A DNA stretch of 64,000 nt from Isoetes taiwanensis (GCA_021234155.1 JAJEKV010000034.1:6680028-6744027); one strand, 5' to 3'. Positions 24,658-37,508 are shown, counted from the first letter of the stretch. Notes: a model not told the origin generated them from the letters alone. Made by a program: numbers and translations.

Positions 24658-26300
24658 TAAGCTGGTTTTCTCCATCTTTGCTATCTTACCAGTTTCCAAA
24701 TGATTCTGCTAGTTTCTTCCTATGATGCAAATGATTCTGCTAGTTCTTCCTATGATGCCCTACCATTTCTTGTCTTGTGATGCCCTACCGTTTCTTACCC
24801 TGTAAGGTTTTGTCTCTGAGCGTTTCTTTCTGATGTGTTATGTCCTTACGCTCAGAGTGCTAGCCCAGCCAGTTGAGTAAATCTCTAGATGGAAAAAATT
24901 GGTCTACCACATCGAGATGATCATCAACAGACATCAAATTATCATGCCACTGAATAGAATTTGGGACGAATCATAATCTTTTTTGGTGGTTATCGATGGT
25001 GCTGGACCAGTGATCTGATATTGTCTGCAAGAACATGGAGCTGGATCTGCAGTCGGCATGGTTGGTTGCAGCTTCGCTATAGGAGCGATTTTTCTAGCTC
25101 AAACAACTAGATCGATGCCAGATTCTTGGCAGTTCGAGTAGCTCCGAAAAGCTGGATTGCAGATTGGGTTTCTATTTGGTCGGATTTAGGGCCAAATATC
25201 AGGCGAGATCTTGCCGATTCAGACCCAAATTTTCGGGCTTTTTGTAGATCCACACAAGAAAGCCTTCACGATGTCGATTCTTTGCATGAGATAAGTTTAT
25301 TCTTGCTTAAGTTTCATTGGTTGTCTGTATCCAACTGATATATGATCCTTAGTAGACTTCATTATGTCTTCATAGACTGCACAGACTCCAGACTTCTAGA
25401 CCTTGTTTGTCGATGTTTGTTATCTTATTAGCCAGAATTTGTCATGTATGAGTATCTTCTATTATTCTGAGTCTTCTAAGAAGATGTGTCGTTGCAGCTA
25501 TGTTATTTAAGCTTCAATCTACTGTACAGGATGTATACAAGATCCTTCACCTTGCTCTCGAGTGAGATGCATTAAGTAGTTTCTCATATTCAATCCAAGC
25601 TTTTTATGCATTATTCCAACGCATTCTAGGCAGGAGATGCCAATTTTGTGATTATGAGGTGGACATGGTGCATTCGTGCTTTGCTGCATTCTTTAGTATC
25701 AAGACTGTGTTCTGGATTGCATTGGGACTGTGTTTTTGTTGATCACAAAAGCTTACTAACACAATATTGTTTGAGAAATTCCAAAATTACAATTGGTTGG
25801 CATGCTAAGCTGTTAGTTCTCCAGTTTGGTGATGCAGGTATTGACGGTTCAAATTCAAGTCAAAACATGTAACCTCGCTATTGGACAATTTCAGATTCAG
25901 TTTGGCTCAAGTTTATCTGCATCTTGAACATTTTATCCAAGTCTGGACTCTTAGCCTCTATATAAATGGGCATCGGTCATCTGGTGCTCCGGATCATTTG
26001 CCTTAAAACGGCCATGAGACGGCCATGAATCCGTGGGCATTGCCGCTCTATGACCATATGCGTCTCTGTGATCATCTACCATGAAGTGGTCATGAATCAG
26101 CCATGACTCTGTGAGCATCACTGCTCTATGATCATCTGCCATGAGTCGGCCTTTGGGCTTAAAAGTCAACGAGAATGATCTACGTTGGGTTCTTTTTTCA
26201 AATGATACCAGGGCCAGCTTATCCCTCCTAGTTTTATCTATGGCCTGGTATCCCTTAAGATTCATATTTTTCTAACATTTAATCTTGTTTTAAGTAAAGT
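24658..26300. other. putative element leader, no gene
   Basis: Contains nested short tandem repeats at about 24696-24800 (CAAATGATTCTGCTAG twice, TGATGCCCTACC twice). A stem (TCTGAGCG / CGCTCAGA) lies at about 24812-24858, as in the R/U5 part of an LTR. A minus-strand TGGTATCA near 26206 resembles a tRNA-Met primer-binding site but is not next to a recognisable LTR end. ORFs at 25126, 25648 and 25951 (minus) lack motifs. Confidence 0.35.
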
Positions 26301-27579
26301 GCTATGGTCTGGGTTGTTATTTGGTTTTACATGAGGTTGAGTTTAGGGTCTATTGTCTTGCTCTCCTAGGTCTTCAATGCATAGTCTAAATACTTCATTG
26401 TACTCTTCCGATGGGCGGTCCTGGATCTTGCGCTATGAGTTCCTTGTTTTCGGGTTTGCAGAAGTCGTTTCAGGTTGCTTTGATTAGGCTTTGCTTCTGG
26501 GAGCTTGCCGAGTTATTTGGTCATAGAAGTTGAGATTGTTACTGTTGAGTGCTATTTTTGTGCTTCTTGCTTTAGAACTAGAGGTATGTTTCTTGCTGTC
26601 CTAAGTTTTTTGAGGCTTTTTGAATGGTCAATCCTTGGTTTGACTTTGTCCTTTTTATTTTTAGGTTAAATTGTTTGGGTCGTATTTTTAGTATTCTAGT
26701 AGTCTTTCAAGTTCTTCTTTGTTTGTGGATGCTATGGATGCTTTTGGTAGTTTTACATGCAGTTTTTTGGTCTAGCATCTTGTGTCTTGCTCTCATATGT
26801 TCATTAAGTAGTATAGCCTAGATACTCCATTTGTATTTCTCCGTTGGTCGGTCCTTTTTCTTGCACTATCATTCGTATTATTTCGGGTTGTTGCATGGGT
26901 CAGTTAGGATGCTTTGCTTGGGCCTTGTTTCTTGGATCTTGTTGAGTTGGTTAGTCATAGAGGTTAGGTCTATTTTGTTGGTACATTTGTTGTATTTCTT
27001 GCTTTGAGCCACGGTGGTTGTTGGAAACGTTTTGCCTAGGTTAAGATGCTTTGTTGGTCTAAGGGGGTCTGTTACTTACCTTTCTAGATTCGTCTAGACA
27101 TTGCTTAAATACAGGTTTGTCATCGTATGCAATAATAGAGCCTCTTCATATGCATTTTGTGCTTTATGCATGTGTGTATGCTCTCATCTAAATACATGTT
27201 TCTGTTTGCTCTTATTGACGCTCAATTGGTCGAGTACACTCTCTTAAACGACCCTTATATACATGGTTCACTTATGATACGATAGAGGCCCTTCAGATGC
27301 ATTTTTTGTGCTTTATATCGGTATCTTGCCCAATTTTCTATTTTGGCATGGTTTTCTTCATGGTTTGCTTGGTTATTTTCCGCAGTTGGGCCCATGCATT
27401 AACGAGCTCGATGTTTTTGGAAGATGAGATATGGCTTTTCATTCATGGTTTTTCATTCGTCTTGGATTAGGCAAGTACGGTTATATAGTGTTTGGTCCTT
27501 ATCGTGTCAAATTAACCGCATCTGGCTTCGTTCCTTGTAAGCTTTGATATTCTTACGGGTTCCTAGTTGTTTGATATCT

Positions 27580-27655
27580 TAGTCTTGGTCTAGCGGCTAG
27601 CATATAGGGTGCCTCGACTACTTGTACAGGTTCGAGTCTGCTTGCCATCGTGATG
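27580..27655 (+). mobile_element. tRNA-derived SINE head or tRNA relic
   Basis: TGGTCTAGCGG (27586-27596) is a perfect A box and GGTTCGAGTCT (27629-27639) is a near-perfect B box, at tRNA-like spacing. No complete cloverleaf is evident, and it lies inside transposon-like sequence. Confidence 0.5.
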
Positions 27656-30600
27656 CACTAAATTGAAATTATATTTATTTGCATGTTTCCTTTTGCTTGG
27701 AATTGTATTTTGTAGATATATGCTCTAGGTCCTTGAGGGTTTTCTTGTTCGTTGAGTATACTCTATTCTCTAGTAGTGCGTATGTTAAGTTCAAGTTCAG
27801 TTTGGGCTCCCTCTTGTTTTTCGCTAATTGATTCATTTAATATTGCTCAATCCATGCACCGAGTCCCTCATCTTCAACTTGTCAAGCACTTGCATTATGC
27901 CACCTCATACATGTATTGCCGAATCATGGGCATGGTTAGTATATGGCATGGGTTCGTATCTCTTGATGACGGGATGGAGATTTGATGTGTTGGGAGACTC
28001 GATATTCACGGTTAAGTATCTATTTAATTTTGCTTGCATTTTCTACATGTATAATCGCTTTGCACATGAGCATTTTGCACAGAAATTTTTCTTTGGGTGA
28101 GAGCATCCATTTGAGCATATAGTAACTTTAGCCAAATGTCTAATTCATTGCTTGGCTATTCCAGGGATTTCTATCTTTGTAGTCTAGGGTAGCGTCAGGG
28201 TTTTTAGCAATAGCGTGCACATTCGTTTCTCCATGTTACATCGTTTTCTCCTTGGATTTATTGATCTTGTCTGCAAGTTAGGGGGTTCCAGTCCTCGCTC
28301 ATTTATTTCTATGATTACATGGTTCATTGGTTTAGTTCGAGGTGGCTCTTTTCTCTCCATCTCTCTTGCCTATAGTTTCATTTGGTATTCACTGTGCGTG
28401 CTCTATTTTTTTTGCCTCATGACTTCTCTCCTTCTTTCCTTATTTGGCATAAGTGTCTTGTCCCATTCGACATTTGTTGCATCAGTGGTCCCAGTTGCTC
28501 TATTTGTCCTTTTAGTCCACGCATCTCACGATGTTCCCTTCGTTTGTTTTTTCATTATTCCCCTTCTCCCTCCCCCCAAGTTTTTTCATTGTTCGCGTAT
28601 TTTCTATCTAGTGGTGTCTAGTCTTCACTTACTTTGGGTTGTTCATCCAGCTGTTCCGCTCTATTCTATGGTCCCGTAATGTCATCTTTCGACTGTGCCA
28701 GATAATTCCATTCATTTCCTGTAGTCTCCATATACTGTCTAGTCCTCTATATTGCTTCATTAGCATGAGGGTCCCCGATGTAAGTTGTCTTGTATTTCTT
28801 GAAAGTTCGTTTGGTCCATTATGCAAGTATGATATAGGTTGGAATTTAGTCTTTGATTTTCACAGTGTTTGTCATATTGTTTTTTCGTTGTCATTGTTGG
28901 TGCATTGATTCTCCAGTTTGTTTTCATGTGCTCGTTGTTGTGGTCATAGTTTGTGGTTTGTGTTCGGTTTTTGTGCCTTATTTTTTTACGCATTCCATTT
29001 GCCCCATAGTTTTGGCTTTATTATTTGTTCATAATCATGGTTGGCTCGCATCATCTTTATGAAGTTTGTATCATTTGTCTCCGTCGTCCTCCCACCATTC
29101 CTTGTTAGGTTTTGCATTCGATGGCTAGTTTTATCACCTTCAATATTCTCACCTTTTGTCTTGCCTCAGCAAGCTTATTCATGTGTTCAATTGTCGAATT
29201 TGTTCCTCTCGCCCTTCTAGTTCTGGCGATTTTTCTATTGCCTTTATCCAATTTCCTCCTTTTGCTTCGCCTGTTCCATAGTTAGCGGTCTCTTTAGTTC
29301 TATTGATGCTTTCCACCTTGTGTTTTGCAGCGTCATTGCTTCCGGGCCTGATCACCAATGTACCGCTTCATTTCTGCGATCTCGATGTTCCACTATCATT
29401 ATTCATTTTTCATAGTGTCTGCCCTGATATTTGTTCTTATTTCGGTCATCCTGTTTCTTCCTATATGGACTCCTGCACTCTTGCTTGTGCTCCATTGCTT
29501 TTGTAGTTCTTGTTATATTTTGTCTTACTCACTTCCCCCTTATTCCTCCAAGCTGATCATCGGCCACTTCCCTTTCCTGAGTTTTTTCTCTCGTAGTCTT
29601 TCATTGCCCGAATTGTCCTTCTCTTCGTTCTATGTCTAGCGGCCGTGTTCTATTGCCTTTATCATAGTTGTATCCACTTGTTCTGCTTGTTCCATGGTTG
29701 GTTGGATTCATTTATTTTGAGTTTATTATTTTTACTCATTATTATTTAGCTTTGTTATTTTAATTTTCCTTGCTCATGATTTCGTTGCTCATCTTCTGAA
29801 TTGGCCTTGCAAGATAGACATTCATGCTTTTTATCTTTGTAGTTTTCTTTGTCCAGGTTGCCCGATTCATTAGAGTCTGTTTGTACGCTTGTTGGCATCA
29901 TTTTCCATTTTACTATCGGTTCCCTGCAGCCCGCACGGTTCTTAGGTCTTGTTGGTCCCTAGTATTCCCTTGTCTCATCAGTTCTATTCATCTTTTATCC
30001 CTTATGGCTCCGTTTTTTGTTCTTGTAGTTCTCACCACGCTTTCAGTTGTGTTCGGGCTATGGGGATGTCACCTTGTGTCCCTTGTCCTTTGCTAGTGCA
30101 TCGCTTTTTCAACTTATCATCATTATTTCCTTCTTAAGATATCAATCAATGTCTTTACCATAGGATTCGGGCCTTCTATTGTTTAGCCTATGTTTGGCAC
30201 CAGGTTTTTTCCTTTATCTGCATGGTTCTTCTGCTTCTTCAGCTCCATTGCTCATACTGTTGTTTTGGTTGATTCCTCATTTCTTTGTAGTCTCACTGAT
30301 CCATTTCGTTGCGTTCGTTTTTGGTTGCTCCATTCGCACAGGTTGTGGGCCTCATGCTGCTTTTCTTCATTTTTCATGGTTGGCGTCCATTGCTTGTTGG
30401 GTGGTCCTTACCATACCTCCTTGCTGTCAAGTGCCTCATCGCCTCTAATGGCCCTCTTTTTTGTTCTATTTACCACTAGTTACCCCTGTTGTCTTCTCCT
30501 TCTTGCCTTGTTCAAATTAACATTAGTCACCGCCGTTGTCTTCTCCTTCTTGCCTTAATTGCCATATTGTTCTGTTGCTCTTTTGCTCCACAACGTCTGC

Positions 30601-30763
30601 TTTATTCTTTATCCATTTATCCCGGTCCTAGGGTAGTCTGCATATTTTGATGGATTTTCGGTGATCTTACTTGTTTTTGCTCGCAGTCTTGGTCTGTGAT
30701 TGGAGGAGGTAGGTTCCTCTTTGTGTCGGATGTTATTGCTTTGCAAAGGACCTTTCCCTAGAA

Positions 30764-30979
30764 TGCCATGGTTCTCTTCTTATATAGAAGAGAACCATCA
30801 TTCTGGGGAAAGGGACGCCTGTTTTGGCGTCACGCCATTTTGAGCGTCAGATCTATCTATAGCCTGAGCCTTCTATGGCGCAGGCTTTCTTTAGCTCTGT
30901 CTACTATATATCCATATTGCCTGCTAGCATTCCTCATCGGCATTTACTCTGAGCTGAATTCTGTTGGTTCTAGCGTTTC
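30764..30979 (+). repeat. 216-bp LTR-like repeat, copy 2
   Basis: Near-identical to 24442-24657, including the TATA-centred palindrome at 30768-30798. After GCGTTTC it continues into a C-rich run that is absent from copy 1. Confidence 0.65.
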
Positions 30980-31119
30980 CCCCCCTCCCTCCTCTGAGTC
31001 TAGTCATCTGGTGTCGGCTTGTCTTAACATTTGTTGATTTCTTCTCGTTCCACCTAGTGAGGGCTGTATCTACTCTTCTCTTCTATATCTTTGTGGCTGG
31101 TGGCCTCTGCAATTTCCCA

Positions 31120-31765
<646 letters not shown>

Positions 31766-32374
31766 ATTTCTCTATTCTTCTATTTTTTCTCATCAGATTC
31801 TTGTGCTCTGCTTTGCATTTCGAGCATGATGCATGCTTGGCCCTAGGGCTCCTAACCTTTTCATGTTCACCATTTGTGTGATTGTGTTTTGCAGTTCAGT
31901 GTGAGCCTCTTCCTTGACACTGAGATGATCGCTGATTTTCAGCAGTTCCGAGGTGGTTGCGGTTGAAGTTTTCACTTCTACCCCTTCTTGTTGGGGTGGG
32001 GGTTGGGGGTCGATATTTGAGGGTTGTGGGCCACAGTGCAGCTTTGGTCTGGTCAATTCTGACTTGGACAGGCTTTGGATGCAGTTTTGGGTTCGGAAAC
32101 TTTCTGGATCGTGGGCCCAGTTATATGTTTTAAGCTAGTTATATGGCTGCGGTCATTGTTAGATTTTTTCACTCATATTCACTCATGTTGGGGCCTCATT
32201 GTGGGTACCCCTATGGATCATTGTATTTTCACTCATTCAGCTCAATGGAACTCCACTTCACTTCGGATGTTATTGCTTTGCAAAGGACCTTTCCCTAGAA
32301 TGAACAAAACAAATTATAAGTATTGAATTTATAAAACCAAAAAAATGCATGGAACTCAAATAGAAATAACACCA

Positions 32375-32890
32375 TAAAGCCTTTTTTAAATTGAAGGACT
32401 TGAGTCATTTATTCATCACACAGATCACTAGTATAGTACATGTATCATAGGAAGCCAATCTGAATTCACTCCAAACTGCGATAAGCCTTTTTTTTAATTG
32501 AAGAACTCGAGTCTTTTATTCATCACACATATATCTAGTATAGTATATATCATAGGAAATCAATCTAAATTCACTCCAGACTGCAATATCTTACAAAAGA
32601 AGCTGTTCATGTAGCTGTACATATATTACACACGGTCAAATTACACCATATAAGCCTTTTTTAAATTGAAGGACTTGAGTCATTTATTCATCACACAAAT
32701 CTCTACTATAGTACATGTATCATAGGAAATCAATTTGAATTCACTCCAGGCCGCGATAACTTTTTTTAATTGAAGGACTTGAGTCATTTATTCATCACAC
32801 AAATCTCTAATATCATAGAAAGCTAATCTAAATTCACTCCAGATCGCAATATCTTATGTAAGGAGCTGCTTCATATAATTGTATGTATAT
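32375..32890. repeat. four tandem ~110-bp units in an A-B-A-B order
   Basis: Units start near 32376, 32490, 32657 and 32764. Each has AATTGAAG(G/A)ACT(T/C)GAGTC, TTATTCATCACACA and AATTCACTCCAG-type blocks. Units 2 and 4 carry an extra tail (GCAATATCTTA through TGTACATATATTA or its variant), so the array is two copies of a ~270-bp dimer. Confidence 0.85.
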
Positions 32891-32945
32891 TAACTCGTGA
32901 CCTCGGGTATGCCAGGTTTAAGGTCCTACCACTGGACCATGCCTT
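32888..32945 (-). mobile_element. tRNA-related SINE fragment
   Basis: On -, TGGTCCAGTGG (complement of 32929-32939) is a perfect A box and is followed by GAGGTCACGAGTTA, the start of a degraded B-box region. It abuts the tandem array. Confidence 0.4.
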
Positions 32946-33251
32946 GAAAGGCAACACCATGTAAGCTTGCATCACATGAAGCCATTGATGTTCTTATTGT
33001 ATCATGTACTATATGTGGCATTCTTGCACGTTATACACAATGGATGCTCAACCAAGTTGAAGGGCCACAAAGTCCTCTGCGATCCATGGATCTCCAACAA
33101 AAATGGTATGTGTTGTATGAGTGTAAGGTAATCGAGACTCCATTCGACAATGGAGGGCGGCCGCGGGGGCAAGTCTCCCTCCATTGCCCGGAGGAAGTGA
33201 CACGTGGTAGAAAAACACAAAAAGTTAACAAGAAGGAAGAATGGCAGCCCC

Positions 33252-33688
33252 GATTATGGGTGAAAATAGAGTTACTCTGGTTTGGGTGATACCTTCACAG
33301 GGTATCCCTTCTGGCAGAATCACAAAAAAAAAAAAAAAAAAATTGTCCGGCGAGAATGGCGCCGATCAAGCCGCAGCGATAACCCGGATCATCGTGCATT
33401 TTGAAGGCAGTTTTTTGCCCTCTTGGAACTGGTTGAATCCAAAGGCGTTGTAGGAGATTTTTGGTTTGCAGGGATCAGCTCCTCTAATTCCTCTCATTCC
33501 GACAAGCATGGAGGTCGCTCGAACCGATTTGGAGCTGGATCGGCCGAGATATCCATACTAAAAATTTTGAAGAAATTAGTTAAGGGGTAGGCACAATCAA
33601 CATGACTGCAGTTACCGTAGGATTTTGGTGATTCTGCCGGAAGGAATACTAAAACTAGAACTAGGGTAACTCTATTTCATCCCCCAAT
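33252..33688. mobile_element. TIR element (MITE-like) upstream of the bZIP gene
   Basis: The left end (33252-33330) and the reverse complement of the right end (33621-33688) share AATAGAGTTAC and GGCAGAATCAC at matching spacing with about 75-80% identity. The centre is GC-richer and has an A18 run at 33325-33342. The target duplication could not be fixed. It ends about 340 bp before the bZIP start codon. Confidence 0.5.
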
Positions 33689-34024
33689 TACTGTTTTCCA
33701 ATGGATTATTACCACGTGACAGCACGACAACGCATGACGGAGACCCAACTACCGTATTGTGACATATATAATGTCATGGAGACACATGTAAATAATGCAT
33801 GAACCCTTGTCCTTATGGCAGCCTTAGGAAGAATCTAGCATATCCGTATCTCGAATTGTATATTATTTGGGGCCTCGTGAGAATTACGAGTTGTCTTGTG
33901 GTCATTTAATTTTGTTCTAAAGGCCACGATTGGTAAAGGTGGCATGATGTCGCCTGTATGAATAGAATCAAATCAAATCAAATACTATTCATTTTAGGGT
34001 TTGGAATATCGAATGAAGCTGTAA

Positions 34025-34825
34025 ATGGAGAATGAAGAGGTAGATTTTCCAGATCAAGATGGCTTGCTGGAGCCTAACAATCTGGTATGTAACAGCATCG
34101 ATGATGGAAATTCCTTGTTTGATGAAATTTTTAAGAGTACACGCACAAGCACATGCACACACACCCATACTTGCAATCCTCCAGGACCGGATAATGCACA
34201 CACTCATACCTGCTACCATACCCATACTCGACTTTTTGCATCTGCAGAAGGGCAGAAAGAGGATGCAAGTTCTCCGACTTTTAGCACAGAAGCAGCATCA
34301 GGAATTGCAGTTTTAGAGCAGAAAAAACGGTCTCTGGGTAACAGAGAGGCTGTTAGAAAATACAGGGAAAAAAAGAAGGCCCATACTGCTTACCTTGAAG
34401 AACAGGTTAGCCAGCTTAGGTCCTTGAATCAGCAGTTAACTAGGAGGCTGAGAGGGCATGCTGCTCTTGAGGCTGAAGTGACTAGACTAAGGGCCTTGTT
34501 GTCTGATTTTGGTTCAAGAATTAATGCAGAACTTGGTTCATATCCTTATCAGAAGCCATGTGACACAGTGCAGCCTGGCATGGATTGTTTTGTGCCAGCT
34601 CAAGTAAGTGCATTTATTAGTTCTGTTCCAGTGCCTTGTGATGCCAATGTTCAGTGTTTGCATTCTGCTAGACTCAGAAATCCACAGGCCCCTTTAGGAG
34701 CATCCAGGTCATGGAAAGACGATGATCTTGTATCTGAAAGGTCTTGTGAGTTGGACGGTATTATGGAACTCGATTCTGATAACCATGCTCCTCCTTGTTT
34801 CAGCATCGATGGGGGATTTGCCTAA
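34025..34825 (+). CDS. bZIP19/23-like: group F bZIP transcription factor, bZIP19/23-type zinc sensor
   Basis: Arabidopsis bZIP19 and bZIP23 are nuclear regulators that bind zinc through a Cys/His-rich motif and activate zinc-uptake genes (ZIP, NAS) when zinc is low. The 266-aa single-exon ORF carries that zinc-sensor motif at residues 44-68: CTHTHTC, an NPPGPDN spacer, then HTHTCYHTHT. The basic region follows (about 100-119) with LGNREAVRKYREKKKA and the invariant N106-x7-R114. The leucine zipper starts at L124 with L131 and L138; later heptad positions are H145, V152 and L159. AALEAEVTRLRALL and GSYPYQKP (171-178) are family signatures. Length is close to the roughly 260 aa of the Arabidopsis proteins. 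The C-terminal tail after 180 is not conserved. Uninterrupted and probably functional; whether it is bZIP19/23 or the divergent bZIP24 type is settled by the intact sensor. Confidence 0.95.
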   Translation: MENEEVDFPDQDGLLEPNNLVCNSIDDGNSLFDEIFKSTRTSTCTHTHTCNPPGPDNAHTHTCYHTHTRLFASAEGQKEDASSPTFSTEAASGIAVLEQKKRSLGNREAVRKYREKKKAHTAYLEEQVSQLRSLNQQLTRRLRGHAALEAEVTRLRALLSDFGSRINAELGSYPYQKPCDTVQPGMDCFVPAQVSAFISSVPVPCDANVQCLHSARLRNPQAPLGASRSWKDDDLVSERSCELDGIMELDSDNHAPPCFSIDGGFA

Positions 34826-35450
34826 GGCGTTACTTTCTGTGGGCTTTGCTTTGAAATGGTCCTGTAACTATTAAATTCTGTTCTCGTGCAGTACTCTTAA
34901 TAGGGATGCAGGTATAGATATGCTGTTGAGAATTTTAATGTAGGGGAATTTTGAAGACCAGAAGGCATGTTGATCTTAGCTGTACATATTAATTGAGGCT
35001 TGTATTGCGGACTGTAATGCCTATATTTGGCTTTATTGTTCCTATAGACATCCTACTTTTTCAGTTGAAAAATGTGCTGTGCACAATGATCATTAGTCTT
35101 TTCGCATTTACAACATTTCTCTTCAAAGATAGGGGGCATCAAGGTCCTTCCGTGCTTTAAAAGGCAGAATGGAGCATAATTATGATAACCATTCTCGCAT
35201 TCTTATTTGGGTGAGTGAGGAATTTGCCTAAGGCATTACTTTCCTGTGGTCTTTGCTATGAAATGTTCAGGTAATTGTTGTCTTTAATTCTTATGCAGTA
35301 GGCAGACTGTCATATATGAAACTTTTACTCCATACAAGAATTTTGGCATAGGGAGCTCTCAGACATGTGGTCTTTAGCTGTACACTGGATTAGTTATATT
35401 GCTAGCTGATATCTTATCTTGGCTTGTCTAATGTCTCTGTACAGGCCTAT
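34810..35450. repeat. tandem duplication spanning the bZIP stop codon and 3' flank
   Basis: The segment from about 34810 (GATTTGCCTAAGGCGTTACT) to about 35045 is repeated from about 35220 (AATTTGCCTAAGGCATTACT) to about 35450, at perhaps 65-75% identity. Shared blocks include TTTGCTTTGAAATG/TTTGCTATGAAATG and TTAGCTGTACA. The second copy carries only the last codons of the ORF. Confidence 0.65.
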
Positions 35451-36047
35451 GTAAGTGTGCATGCTCAATTGTCATAGACCTTCCCTCAAGAGTTTAATGC
35501 ACATCTAAAGGCAAATCCCCTCTCCCTGAAACAACAAAAAGAAAAGGAAAAGCAAGCTAACCTATTCATGCATGGTTGACGATCTCTAGTTTCTGCTGCC
35601 TTGAAACTGCAACACGCACATGTTACTTGGTCGAGCAAAGAAAGCTTTGTATCGAGGCCATGTAAAAAAGAAATGCATGAGCATGATTGATTGTCTTAAC
35701 AGCTACTAACAACAATAATACTTTGGTTACAACAATAAGACTTTGGTTATGACAGATAGGTACTTTGATGTCATCATCTCGCACCAACACTCGCCCTCCT
35801 ATGATTGGCTTCTTTGATTATTCCCATTTGTATTGCACTCTTTTTGAATCTAGTTTGGGATAATGACTTCTGTAAATGTAAACCGGTCAAACACTTAGTG
35901 CTTATATGTTTGATCTACAAACTCCCTGTTGTCACCTGCTCCCTGTGTAATGAAATTGTGTCTGAAAATGTTTTGCCTTTGAAAAATTTGTAGTATTTTT
36001 CACAAGTCTTATTGGTATTTTTTTTTTGTCATTGCATATGATGCGCC
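35451..36047. other. intergenic, nothing recognised
   Basis: AT-rich sequence without gene or repeat that I can name. Confidence 0.5.
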
Positions 36048-36335
36048 CGTTTATCTGTCAAAAGTCATCGAAATATATTTCTTCTGAGACTGCATATTGA
36101 AGTTGTGGTACCCTTCTGTTTCCCCTTCTGTTTCTTGCTGCATCAGCTGATAACTCTCCCTTGTAGCATGAAACAAAACCCAGTTCGTGCGTTTATCTGT
36201 CAAAAGTCATTGAAATATATTTCTTCTGAGACTGCATATAACGCTATTCACAACTTGAAGTTGTGGTAGCCTTCTGTTTCTTGCTGTATCAGCTGATAAC
36301 TCTCCCTTGTAGCATGAAACAAAACCCAGTTCGAG
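36048..36335. repeat. tandem duplication, ~145-bp unit
   Basis: Two adjacent copies (about 36048-36187 and 36188-36335) share GTTTATCTGTCAAAAGTCAT, TTTCTTCTGAGACTGCATAT, AGCTGATAACTCTCCCTTGT and AAACAAAACCCAGTTCG. They are nearly identical apart from a small insertion in each. Confidence 0.9.
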
Positions 36336-36883
36336 ACTAGCACGTAGCAGCATACCTTGTATAATCTGTGTCTGTAAAATCCAAAACGGTGAGAATTGTT
36401 ATCACTGCTATTTGTAATAAATATATCGGAATGCATATAACATCGTGCCAATGGAGAACGGTGGTATATTGGCTGGTGAAAACAACTGCTGCAGCAATGT
36501 CAAGGTATGTCATGTGCATACATCAAATGCATTAAACATTCCACACATTTTGATAAGTCATCTGTTGCTTTCCTTCCTTTCGTTCAACTTTAGAAAAGTG
36601 GGCATAGCAAGTACAACAAAAAATTCCGAGATGATCAACACTGCCACTCTATTTCAACAATTGTTATCTTTCGAAAGCAGCATGGTGCGAGCAGACTCCA
36701 CAGCAGTCCAATTCATGTGCTCCATAACTCCTTTTTGCTGTGTTCATAGGACATTTCATGGTGAATGCCCTTCTAAGGAACCATTCCTACAATGTTTCAG
36801 GCATAAACTACCCACCTCCATCACCATCAGTCTGGGCATGTCTAAGTTTCTTGTTTTTCTTTTTTGCTACTTGCTTCTTTCAT
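36336..36883. other. unassigned, weak coding signal
   Basis: A short ORF at 36445 starts MPMENGG and could end in a GT donor after AATGTCAAG (36504). The following + frames (to 36885) contain no recognisable domain. It is possibly part of the copia relics on either side. Confidence 0.25.
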
Positions 36884-37200
36884 AGGCCTGGAAAATGATG
36901 CCAATCTCTGATTTTATCTTGGAAAGAAAAACCCTAGTCTTCCTTGTGTAGCCTTCCACCAAAAGAAGGAAATATCCGACACCCTCCTAATGATGTGGGA
37001 AACATACATCCGTTTGGATCATTCCAAAGGTGGTGATAGCTCTAGAAGTTTGGCTTCTTATCATGGGAAGACGAGTCTGCTTTCCTTTCATGCAGTCTGC
37101 ACAAATTGCCTTGCCTTGTCTTAATGTTGTAAGCACCTGCCAGCTCTTCATGGTACATTCTCCCTGATAGTTTAAAATCATTTATGCCAAAGTTCATCTA
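36884..37200 (-). mobile_element. Ty1/copia gag-pre-integrase and integrase fragment
   Basis: On - the ORF gives ICADCMKGKQTRLPM, the zinc-finger CxxCxxGKQ of the copia GAG-pre-integrase domain. It then gives SRAITTFGMIQTDVC, the integrase start with its first Asp. After a break it continues with a VFLSKIKSEI-like stretch to about 36884. Truncated and frameshifted; opposite in orientation to the copia relic at 38505. Confidence 0.7.
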
Positions 37201-37508
37201 TTTATGAGATACCTCTGCTAAAGGCCGTGGATTCTTGTTTGATCAATCCTAGCTTGTATAGAGTACTCTCTCTTACTCTTACTCCTGCAGCCAAATTTTC
37301 TTCTTCTTTGTGAATCTTACATCGCCTATTCACGAATATAACCTTGTATGCAACACCATCAAGCTTGGACACCAAAAGCAACTTACCTTGGGTACATACA
37401 ATGCACTAATACGAGGGCAATCTTTAATTTAGCAAATGTGCAACCGGGTTTTTTTTCCAACTTTGACCTTAATAAACAAACAATTTATTTGTTTCAACTT
37501 ATGTATAC

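Noticed and set aside
27580-27655. Functional tRNA gene
   Set aside because: A and B boxes fit, but no acceptor or anticodon stem could be paired by eye.
28215-30558. Chain of hydrophobic, membrane-like + ORFs
   Set aside because: T-rich composition alone yields Phe/Leu/Ser/Val codons and few stops; frames are unrelated and carry no conserved motif.
36445-36885. First exon of the ICME gene
   Set aside because: The translation has no similarity to ICME N-termini, and a copia relic lies between it and the ICME blocks.
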